The notes under the pieces are model-generated. The model was not told where the DNA came from and did no database searches. It saw only the letters and a program-made list of their open reading frames with translations. Of a DNA stretch of 64,000 nucleotides, positions 37,351 through 47,000 are shown piece by piece. The position numbers were made by a program, and so were the translations under genes. Within the stretch, counting starts at the first letter, position 1. Every line of letters begins with the position of its first letter. This DNA is from Papilionanthe hookeriana x Papilionanthe teres (taxonomy: Eukaryota > Streptophyta > Magnoliopsida > Asparagales > Orchidaceae): assembly GCA_022702705.1 (NCBI GenBank), contig CM040427.1, positions 76,561,283-76,625,282 on the forward strand, given 5' to 3'.

Positions 37351-37362
37351 CCATACCTTTGC
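37351..37362 (-). promoter_or_regulatory. Predicted 5' splice donor in the LTR of B
   Basis: Minus-strand GCAAAG then GTATGG, with GT at 37356-37355, about 420 bases downstream of the TATA box. The same AAAG/GTATGG (or GTATGA, GTATCG) is kept in LTR A (about 40227-40232), F (14650), D (46612), E (61697) and the left LTR of B (9497-9502). It could be the donor for RNAs joined to the acceptors at 32161 or 23548. Confidence 0.55.
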
Positions 37363-37775
37363 TCAGAGAAGTGTGGCTTCGATCTGAGGGTTGTGTCACC
37401 TTCGATTGAGTCCAAGCAAGCTCCAGATGAAGTCTCCTGGCCTGGTGAATTGTCTAGGTATGATTTTGACCAAGCTCGATTCCAACCTTTAGAGTCTGGA
37501 ACAGATGGGTGGCACGGAGAGGGGCTTTCAGCTGGGGAACTTCTCCTCTTGACCTTGTGCGGGTGTAGGTGAGTTTAATTTGACTTTGGTGGAGGATTTG
37601 GGAATGTCCTGTTCGGCTCGAGAATTGAGCTCCAAAATTGAGCTCAATTAGTGGGGGCTAGGGCAGGAGGACAGTGGGGATCAAGTGCTCTAGGTGTGGG
37701 GAGAGTCTGGAGTGATTTTGGCAGAGTTTCCTTAAGGTTCATTCAGCACCTCTTCCATGGCTGAGAGGGGTGGGG

Positions 37776-37785
37776 TTTATATAAG
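37776..37785 (-). promoter_or_regulatory. TATA box of the 5' LTR of B
   Basis: Minus-strand CTTATATAAA followed by CCCCACCCCTCTCAGCCATGG. The motif sits at the same place in all LTRs of the family that cover it. Element RNA would start some 30 bases further, near 37745. Confidence 0.65.
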
Positions 37786-40163
37786 CATGGCTGGAGGCTC
37801 TCCCAGGAGGAATTAGGGCTCAGGATCAGCTGCTCTTGGCAAGAGAAGAACAGCTGCAATGGACACTGGGCATGGGGCAACTCAGCAAGGTGGAATTCCA
37901 AAGTTTGGCTCCTCCCAAGGTCTCGGCCATGGTGTTTTCCGGCGGCCTCGTGGCTGGTCGGCCAGGAACTGGTCACCATCTTGTTCAGGTGGGTCAGGGC
38001 TGGGGTTAGTGCAATCAATTGGCTATGGACATGTGTAAAGGAGTTTGAATTAAATGGAATGGGAGAAGGCTCATTTTGGCTTGGTTTGGGTTAACCCATG
38101 GAAATAGGCTTGGTGCACCTCCCCAAGACCTGATTTTGAGCTGAGGGAATCATTTAGGTCAGCTTAGAAGGAGTGGTGAAGTCTCCATCCATGGTGAGGT
38201 GGCTAAGCATGGTTTAGTGTGTGACATGCTTAAAGTAAAAAAGGGTTTAAAAGGGTTTAAGAAAGAGATCCCCTCTCTTCCCATTAATGGTTTGGTGAGG
38301 TGGAAAGTAGATTCCATGGCTCTCATGGCTCCCATGGGGCTCATGCATGGCTTCATGGCTCACCTTTGGCTTGGGGAAAAGTTTGGTCAATTTCATGAAA
38401 AAGGTTTAAAAATTTTTGGTAATTTAGGGGTGATTTGATGGGATTTGGCATATGGCTTGATTTGGATTTATTTTATCATGGATTTAGAACTTAGGAGATG
38501 GTTTTATCAAATGGATGATGATATAGGATTGTCATGTGGGCTTTGGGCCTTTTGAAATTTAGTGAAGATGGGCTTTTAAAATGGTTTAGGGAAGTGAGCT
38601 TTTGGATTTTAAAATGGATTTTAGGATGAAATTTTGGTAAAAGCTTGGGCCAAATAATTGTTGGGTTTGTCTTAAGGATGTGTCATGATTGATTTGAAAC
38701 AAGTTTGGAGTGATTTGGGTTTAAATTGGGTTGAATTTGGGTTGATTTGATAAATGGGCCTATGTAAGTCAAATTGGGCTAATTTGGGCCAATGTTGGGC
38801 TAGGGTTGAAATTTATGTTAAATTGATGTTGGGAAATGTTTATGGGAGTGTTTGAAAGAGGTTCCAATTTTAGTTGAATTTTGATTTTGGGATTTGGGCT
38901 CATTTGGGTTAGGGGTGGATTTAGGTCAAAATTGGGTCTTTTGGTTTTAGGTTGAATTTGAGTGGGGTTTGGATCAAAATTTTGGACAAATCATGTTATT
39001 GTTTTGTTTGTGGGGATGTTAGGGAAGGTTTAGAAAAGATATGGGGTTAATTGGAGTTGAATCGGTTTGGTTTGGGTTAGGTTTGGGTCATGGGTCCAAA
39101 TTGGGCTTTAAGGCCAAAAGTGAAATTGGATTCAAATGTCAATCAAATTAGGCTTGGATTTAGTCTAGATTGGTGTTGGGAATGTTGAATTGAAGTTTAG
39201 AATTGAATTGGACCAGAATTTGGGTCAATTGGGTAGGTTTGGTTTAACATTGGGCTCATTTTGGGTTAAAATGGGTCAAATTTGGGGTTTTGACAAAAGT
39301 GGGGTAAATTGACAAAATTGACCCATGGTGTAGTTGAACAAAATAAAATTCGGAATATTTGGCATTTTCTGGAATTTTCTGGGAATTTTTTAAATTTTTG
39401 GATTTTTGGGTCAAGAGGGGCATTTTGGGTATTTGGAGGGTATTGGGAGGTATTTTTAGAATTTTTGGTATTTTTGGATATGGATGGTCAATTTGAGTGA
39501 TGTGGGAATGTTTGGGATTGGTCTTGAGGAATTTTGGGTGATTTGGAGATTTTTGGAAAATTTGGGTAATTTCAAGGGTTTTGGGTAGGCTAGGCAGGTC
39601 CGGGGTCCTGGGGGTCAAAAATTAAAAATTTGAAAAATTGAAGATTGGGTGAATGTAAGTGGAATGAAATCATTTTGGTTGAGCCATGAAGCCATATCAA
39701 GCCCACATGAGCCATGAAGGGACTCATTTGAGGCATTCACTATGTTGTTCCTAACCTCTTACCGAGGGCTTAGGGGTTAAGGACCATCCATGTGAATCAA
39801 CTCTATGAGTCAGGAAGTCAAGTTGGGTATGGGTGTGGTTTTAGGAGGTGTGTGAAAGTGTAGTGTACAAGTGTAAAGTGTGTGTAAGTCATCCCTCACC
39901 AGACCAGGCCACCCAGGGCAGTCCTAAGGCCAAAGAGTCCTATAGGAACCCATCCTTTAAACTTACACATTTGATTTCAACCCTCTAAGTGATTAGGGGT
40001 CTACAGTCAAGTTTGTGGAGTTTGCAGGGAGCTAAGAAGTGGTTTGAATTTCTAGGTGGTGGGTCCCAATTCTAATCCTCTAAGATAGTCAAAGGAAAAG
40101 CCTAAGGCTAGATCCTATGTACTAAAGAGAGAAGAGAAGACCTCATCAAAAATCAGGTCAACA

Positions 40164-40168
40164 ATGCT
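40164..40168. repeat. Target site duplication of element B (right copy)
   Basis: ATGCT, identical to 4824-4828. After it LTR A resumes with ATGAAATTGAGCC, matching the uninterrupted LTRs at 9450 and 37296. Confidence 0.9.
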
Positions 40169-41354
40169 ATGAAATTGAGCCAAACAAAATGGAGAATTCA
40201 CAGAAGCTCGAGAGGAAGAAGAGATTCATACCTTTGCTCTGAGCAATGAAGCTTCAATCAGAGAGTTGTGGCACCTTCGATTGAACCCAAGGAAGCTCCA
40301 GATGAAGTCTCTGGCTCTGAGGAATTGTCCAGGTATGAAAGTGACCAGGGCCGATTTCAAAGCTTGGTCGATAGGGAGAATGGCTTGCCTGGTGAGGGGG
40401 CTTTTACTGGGGGAACTTCTTCTCTTGGTCTGGTGAAGGTGTAGGGCTGCTCAATTTGGAGTTTGGTTCACTGTGGAGAAGTGTCCTGGTTTTGGGCTCA
40501 AAATTGAACTCAGAAATTGAGCTCACAAGGGGGTTTTAGGGTTGGATTTCAGTGGGGATGAAGTGCTCTATGTTTGGAGAAGGGTCTGGAATGATTTTGG
40601 CAGAGTTTTTTATGGTTTGGTTCAACACCTTCTTTGGCCAAGAGGTGTGGTGTTTAAATAGGCATGGCCATGGCTGATTTCAGGGAGGTTTTAAGGCTGG
40701 GATTTGCTGCCTAGGGGAGGAGAGAAACATCCACAATGGCCATTTGGTTTGAGATAGCTCAGCCAATTCATTTTGAGTTTTTGAATCAAATTAAGCCTCT
40801 CGGCCTGGTGGTTTCTGACGATTGGGGTGGTGGTCCGGCCATAGTCAGGTCACCATCTGACTAAGTGTGGTCAGGGCTTGAGGTTTGTAAATTCAATTGG
40901 GGTTTGACATGTGTAAAGGAGTGTGTTTAAATGGCATGGGGGAATTGGCTCTTTTGGGTTCAATTTATTCAAGTCATTTAAATGGGTTGGGTGCACCCTC
41001 CCATGACTTGGTTTTGGGCTGAGGGAATCATTTAGATCAACTAGGAAGGGGTGGTGAGGTCTCCATCCATGGTGATGTGGCTAAACTTGGTTTAGAGTGT
41101 AGCATAAATGGGGTTAAAAAGTGATAATGAAGGGTTAAGAAAGAACCCCCTCTTCTTGCCATTAATGGCTTGGTGAGGTGGAAAGTGGCTCCCATGGCTT
41201 GCATATGGCTTATGCATGGCTCAATGGCTCCATGTGGCTTAGGGCAAGGCTTGGTCAATTTCATGGAAGTAGATTTTAGGAATTTTGTTATTTTGGTGGA
41301 AAATTTTCATGAAGCTTGATTTGGAATGGTTTAATGATGGGTTTGAAACTTAGG
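40169..41354 (-). repeat. 5' LTR of element A, second part, truncated
   Basis: Continues LTR A after the nested element B and aligns with 9450-10640 of LTR B: splice-donor motif at about 40227, TATA (CCTATTTAAAC on the minus strand) at about 40651-40662, and GGTGAGGTCTCCATCCATGG. It stops at GAAACTTAGG (about 41346-41355), where the sequence jumps to the AlkB ORF of plus-strand element D. About 1.5 kb of U3 is therefore missing. Confidence 0.87.
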
Positions 41355-41681
41355 GGTGACTGCATACTGCCACACATAGATCATCACGAGTTTGTCAGAC
41401 CTTTCTGCACGGTGTCTTTTGTCAACCAATGTAACATCATGTTCGGATCAGACCTCCGGATAGCAGGCCCCGGAGAATTCCGAGGGCCGGTGAAGATACC
41501 TTTACCGGTAGGTTCCGTCTTGGTGCTAAAAGGAAATGGAGCAGACGTAGCAAAACACTGCATTCCAGGGGTGCCTGTTCGGCGAATCTTTGTCACTTGC
41601 AGGAGGATGGACAACAGCAAGATGCATTTCCACTTTCAGCCAGATCCAGAATTAGAGAGCCTTCGGCCCTACGAGCTGTGA
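41355..41681 (+). pseudogene. AlkB-like domain fragment of element D
   Basis: Second copy of the retrotransposon AlkB domain, plus strand, cut at its 5' end by the junction with LTR A. The first ~13 codons of the open frame from 41316 are LTR-derived and not part of the gene. The kept part begins GDCILPHIDHHEF (iron ligands H and D) and includes PFCTVSF, PLPVGSV, the distal histidine (AKHC) and RIFVTCR (both 2OG-binding arginines). It ends naturally at TGA after SLRPYEL. Over the 86 shared residues 74 match element B. The upstream strands of the fold are missing, so this copy cannot be active. It is followed by the family's 3' UTR and LTR D. Confidence 0.93.
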
Positions 41682-42540
41682 GCTACATGGGAAATAATAC
41701 ACCTCTAATGCATATCCGAACGGCATGACCAGCCAAGGATGGCTTGGAAGGTGATGTTATTGTCCATGTGTCTCACTATTCAGACATGGATTTTGACAGA
41801 TACTTTTGGAAGAAACTTGCAAGAATTTTACACAATCTGTTTTTGGATTTATGTGGATTGTATGAGATACAGAATTTTCAAGAAAAATATCATCATATTT
41901 TGGATCAAGCTATATGATGTATTTTCAACAAATTGGAATGGAAACGACCATGTCTTGATTTGCCTTCATTTCTTTTGTGCAAATTGACTGGGAATGCCAT
42001 TAAGGTAAATGAACTTCGAACGAAGAACGAAAAGAAAAGAAAATGGAAAAGATAATGAAAAAAAAAATCTTTAAAAAATCTGAATGTTAAAACGAATTCC
42101 AAGTTGACATGAGTTCTAAATAAACAAAAATAAAATCAAAAGACTAAAACAAATGAAACGAATCTAAACCTTGAATTGAATTTCGATCTGAATCCATCGA
42201 TTTGAATCCTTCAATTCTTCTTCAAATTGAACTCTATTTGAAACCCCTAGAACCCACTTTCAGGTTGATTCTTCCCCACAGAAGACTCAAACTTCAAACT
42301 TCTAAACTTCTTCATCGCCCCAAAGCCCTTTTAATTCACTGCAATTTCTTCCCTCTTTTGAGAAGGTCGCTGAATCTACTGACACAGAAACACGAGATTC
42401 TCGATTCGGTTCTGATGGCATGGATTCATATCCTTCGCCAAAACAATCAAACTTTGATCAGCTCTCTCGGGATGTGAAGCACTCTCGCATTCCATCTCAA
42501 CCTTTTGTTACACTAAAATTTCCATAGAATCTTTGCAACA
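41682..42540 (+). other. 3' UTR of element D, first part
   Basis: The first ~130 bp match the UTR after the AlkB ORF of element B (TGAGCTACATGGGAAATA, AAGGATGGCTTGGAAGG, CACTATTCAGACATGGAT). The rest is AT-rich without supported coding sequence. Confidence 0.75.
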
Positions 42541-42655
42541 TTAAATACAAACTTTTGGGATTGGTACCTAACTTCCAATTCACATCCTTCTGAGACTGGT
42601 ACCTCACTTCCAGTTCTCATTTCGAGATCGATACTCAAAGTTTGATTCTCTTCTC
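42540..42655 (+). repeat. Short GGTACC-type repeats (first block)
   Basis: Two to three imperfect units around GGTACCTAACTTCCA and GGTACCTCACTTCCAG, of the same type as the larger block at 43340-43640; the ~92-bp array lies between the two blocks. Confidence 0.75.
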
Positions 42656-43335
42656 TGAATTTTCGCCAATCTCACACCCTTTCCGAGAAACCTTTCTGCA
42701 TTCTAATCCTCCGAATTGGGTATAAGACCGACAAGGCATCCTAATCTTGGTGTCCGCTAATCCAGTATCCTTCCTAGAAACTTTTCCGCATTCTAATCCT
42801 CCGACTTGGGTATAAGACCGACAAGGCATCCTAATCTCGGTGTCCACTAATCTCGCACACTTTCCAAGAAACCTTTCAGCATTCTAATCCTCCGACTTGG
42901 GTATAAGACCGACAAAGCATCCTAATCTCGGTGTCGACTAATCTTGCACTCTTTCCAAGAAAAGTTTCTGCATTCTAATCCTCCGAATTGGGTATAAGAT
43001 CGACAAGGCATCCTAATATAGGTGTCCACTAATCTCGTACCCTTTTTGAGAAAATTTTCCGCATTCTAATCCTCTGACTTGGGGATAAAACTGACAAGGC
43101 ATCCTAATCTGGGTGTCCACTAATCTCACACTCTTTCCGAGAAACGTTTCTGCATTCTAATCCTCTGACTTGGGTATAAGACCGACAAGGCATCCTAATC
43201 TCGATGTCCACTAATCTCGCACTCTTTTCGAGAAACTTTTTTCATTCTAATCCTTTGACTTGGGTATAAGACCGACAAGGCATCCCAATCTCGGTGTCCG
43301 CTAAATTCACATTTTTTCGAGAAACTTTTTCGCAC
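42655..43335 (+). repeat. 3' UTR tandem array, about 7 copies of a ~92-bp unit
   Basis: Each unit carries GCATTCTAATCCTCCGACTT, GGGTATAAGACCGACAAGGC and ATCCTAATCTCGGTGTCC, then a variable CTTTCCGAGAAAC part. I count seven units at roughly 42704, 42798, 42886, 42979, 43069, 43161 and 43250. The sequence is unrelated to the 84-bp array of element B in the equivalent place. Confidence 0.92.
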
Positions 43336-43640
43336 TCCTGAAATTTTGAGGTCGGTACCTAACTTCCGACTCTCTTCCGAGGCTGGTACCTAACTTCCAG
43401 TTCTCACCCTTCTCTAGGTCGGTACCTAACTTCCGACTCTCTTCTGAGGCTGGTACCTAACTTCCAGTTCTCACCCTTTTTGAGGCTGGTACTTAACTTC
43501 CCATTCTCATTTCGAGATCAGTACTAAAATTTTGATTATCATCCTTCTCGACCGGTGCCTAAATTATGATTCTCTCTTCGAGGCTGGTACCTAAATTCCA
43601 GTTCTCTTTGCAATCCAGAGGTTGGAACCTAGGTTCCAAT
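43335..43640 (+). repeat. Tandem GAGGCTGGTACCTAACTTCC repeats
   Basis: About seven imperfect copies, with alternating CTGGTACC...TTCCAGTTCTC and TCGGTACC...TTCCGACTCTC forms at intervals of roughly 40-50 bp. Non-coding. Confidence 0.85.
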
Positions 43641-44001
43641 TCTCATTTTAAATTAAGAATTTCTGCGAAATCAACCTCGAAATCAATCTCAAATCAAATT
43701 TCAATCAAAATTCTGATTAAGTCAAAATTCAAAACTCAAAATTAAAACTTGAAATAAAAATGAAACGGATCTAAAATCCAATCTCTTGAAATCTTGTGAT
43801 TTGAAATTCACCTCCTTTTCCCCAGCGAGAATTCTGGAATCTTCAGTCCTGGAGATTTACCTGATACTCCCTAGCATAAATTTTCTACGCTTTATTCTAA
43901 GTGTGTTACTTAGACGTGTGTGTTGGTTCTGTTGATCTCTTCGGTCGACGCCAATACGTGTGGTGTGCTCCTTTATCACACCACACCTATTGGGGTCCAT
44001 T
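43641..44001 (+). other. End of 3' UTR and PPT region of element D
   Basis: Non-coding. It ends CACACCTATTGGGGTCCATT directly before the LTR, so the plus-strand primer must lie here. The run is only weakly purine-rich (TTGGGG), so the exact polypurine tract is uncertain. ACACCTATTGGGGTC at 43983-43997 also matches the antisense of the element leaders. Confidence 0.55.
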
Positions 44002-47000
44002 TGTTGACCTTTTTTGGTAAGGTCTGATCTCTCTCTCCTTAGTGCTTAGAATCTAGCCATAGGTTTTCCCTTTGACTATCCTAGAGGACTAGAAATGGAA
44101 CCCACCACTTAGAAAATTCAAACACCTCTTAACTCCCTTCAAAGCCCACATGTTTGATTGTAAACCCTCAGGCCACTTGGAGGGTTAAAACCAATATGTG
44201 GAGGTTCAAGGATGAATTCCTATAGGATGTTCAAGCCTTAAGAACCCTGGGTGACCTGGTCTGGTGATGGTTAACTTGCACACACCACACTCTCACACTC
44301 ATTCCGAATTCTAAAACCACTCTTACCCGAACTTGGCTTCACGACTCATGTAGGATACTCGTATGGATGGACCTCGGCCCCCAAGTCCCCGCGCTAAGAG
44401 GGTTAGGAACAACATATTGAGTAGCTAAAATGAGTCCTCTCATGGCTCTTGTGAGCTTAATATGGCTTCATGGCTCAAACAAAATGGTATCATTCTACTC
44501 ACATCTAATCAATCTTCCTTTTTTCCCAAATTTCAAATTTTGACCCCCGGGGCCCTAAATCCACCAAACCTACCAAATGCCCTTGAAATTGCCCAAAATT
44601 CCTAAAATTGCCTAAATTAACCAAAATTTCTCAAAATCAATCCTAAGCATTCCACACCAATCAAATTGATTAGCCATGACCGAACATATCAAAATTTTCA
44701 AAAAATACCCCAATACCCTCCAAATAACCTCCAAATACCCAAGATAGCCTTTTTGGCTCAAAAATTCAAAAATTTCAAAAAATTCTCCAAAAATTCCAGA
44801 AAATCCCAAATATTCCCAATTTTATTTTTTTCAACTCTCACATACCCTAATTTTGTCAATTTAACCCAATTTGATCAAAAGTCCCAAATTAGCCCTTAAG
44901 GCCCAAAATTGACCAAGTGACCCAATCCATCCCAAATTCAACCCAAATGTAATCCAAATTTCCCCAAATTTGTTTTGAAACCTTCCTAGCATCCCCACAA
45001 ACAAAACTCTAACTTAATTTACCCAATATTTGGACCCAAACTCCACTCAAGCCTAACTCAAACTAAAATTCCCCAAATTGGCCTAAACCAATCATGAACC
45101 CAAACAAGCCCAAATCCCAAAATCAAGACTCAACCAAAAATGAAAACTCTTTTTCACACCTTCATAAACACTTTGAAAAATTAATTTCATATCAAAACCA
45201 AAATTAGCCCAACTTTAGCCCAAGTTAGCCCAATTTGACCCACTTTGACCCTATTATTAAAAGACCCAAATTAAACCCAATTCAACTCCAAATTACCCCA
45301 AACTTGTTCCAAATCATTCATGGTACATTCCTAAACCAATTGCAATATTTATTTGGCTCAACTATTTACCAAATTTTCATCCAAAAGTTTATTTTGAAAC
45401 CTAAAAGCTCACTTTCCTAAAACATTTAAAAGCCCATTTTCACTACTTAAAAAGCCCAAAATTGGATCTAAAGCCCACATGACATTTTCTTCTCATCATC
45501 CATTTAATAAAATCATTCCTAAGTTTCAAGGTCATCATTAAACCATGCTAAATCAAACCTCATACCAAATTATCCCTAAAATGTCAAAATTCCTAAAACC
45601 CTTTTCCACGAAATTGACCAAGCTTTGCCCCAAGCCACATGGAGCCATGAAGCCATGGGTAAGCCATATGCAAGCGATAGGAGCCACTTTCCACCTCAAC
45701 AAGCCATTAATGGCAAAAGGAGGAGGCTATTTCTTAATCTTTCACTTATTTTTTTAACCCCATTCATGTCACACTCTAATCCAAGTTAGCCACCTCACCA
45801 TGGATGGGGACCTCACCACCATCTCTTGGCTGAACCCACTAATTTTCCTCAGCCCAAAATCAGGCCTTGGGGAGGTGCACCAAGCGTGTTTCCATGGATT
45901 GACCAAACCAAGCTTAAAGTACACCCTCCCCCATTCCATTTTAATCAAACCTCTTTACACATGTCCAAAGCTAATTGAGCTCACAAACCTCAAGCCCTGA
46001 CCTCACTGACCATGAGGGTGACTTGACCCTAATCACCGGAAACCACCAGGCCGAGAGCTCCATGTGAGCCAAAAAAATTCAAAACTTCATTGCTGAGCTG
46101 TCCCAAGCCCAATGGCCATTTGGGCTTTTCTTCTCCTTCCCTAGGCAGCAAATCCCAGCCTCCAAACCTCCCTGAAACCAGCCATGGCCATGGCTACTTA
46201 AACCCACCTCCCTCACGGCCGAAAGGGTTGATGCACTAGACCTTAGTAAAACCCTGTCAAATTAGTTCCAAACTCCTCTCCTAACCTAGAGCAGTTGATC
46301 CCCATCGAAATCCAGCCACAAAATCCTACATGTGAGCTCGATTTTAAGCCAAAAAACATGACACTTCACCATAGTGAGCCAATCTTCAAATTGATCGACC
46401 GTACACCATCACCAGACCAAGAGGAGAAGTTCCCCATTGAAAGCCCCCTCACCAGGCTAGCCATTCCTCCTATCGGCCAAGCTTTGAAATTGGGTTTGGT
46501 GGAAATCATACCTAGGCAATTCACAAGGACCAGAGGCTCAATCCGTAGACTCCTTGGACTCCAACGAACATGTCGAGCACATCCAATTGAGGCTTAACCT
46601 CTTAGAACAAGGTATGGAGACTTCTCTTTAGCCAGAGCTTCCAGCGATTCCCTATTTTGCTTTACTCGATTTCAAGGCCTATTAGCCATATGGATTTGTA
46701 GCTCTCATTCAGATGAACACATAGGATCAAATTTTGTGTAATTTAGTTGAGAAATGAGCAAGATCTTAGGGTTAGAAGGTTGACGGCTCTCGGGACGTAC
46801 CAGTCGTAGACGATGACTAGAGACCGTTGGATGGCTTGTGTATCGAGTGAACGGCCAGGATCGCGCCGGACCAGGAGACTGAGCAGAACAGTGGGCCGCG
46901 TGGCATCCTAGTCAGATGGCAGCGTCAAATGGCAGAGCGACGCGTGTGACTTCGGAGCTGCTTAGGATGACTCAGCGCCGCGCTAGATAAGTAGGAAAAT

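Larger units (their letters stand above)
4829..40163 (-). mobile_element. Element B: Ogre/Tat-like Ty3/gypsy retrotransposon with an AlkB ORF
   Basis: This is a minus-strand LTR retrotransposon of about 35.3 kb, including a 7.1-kb inverted LTR near its 3' end (about 28 kb without it). It has LTRs starting TG and ending CA, the 5-bp duplication ATGCT, a PBS at 32685-32704, ORF1, gag, protease, RT, two RNase H domains, integrase, a post-integrase ORF with an AlkB domain, and a 3' UTR tandem array. The archaeal-type RNase H after the normal RNase H, and the lack of a chromodomain, place it in the Tat lineage. In samples of about 200 bp the two LTRs differ by roughly 4-5%, so the insertion is not very recent. 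Multiple frameshifts and stops make this copy defective. It landed inside the LTR of a relative (element A). Confidence 0.93.
32710..40163 (-). repeat. 5' LTR of element B (7,454 bp)
   Basis: It begins TGTACAGCTTA beside the PBS and ends GGTCAACA before the ATGCT duplication. On the minus strand it starts TGTTGACC, like the starts of LTR D (44002) and LTR E (59129). If the TATA box at 37776-37785 is used, U3 is about 2.4 kb and R plus U5 about 5 kb, which is exceptionally long. It contains a GC-rich block (36985-37180), an AT-rich tract (34790-35130) and a conserved GT donor at 37356. It is non-coding. Confidence 0.93.
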
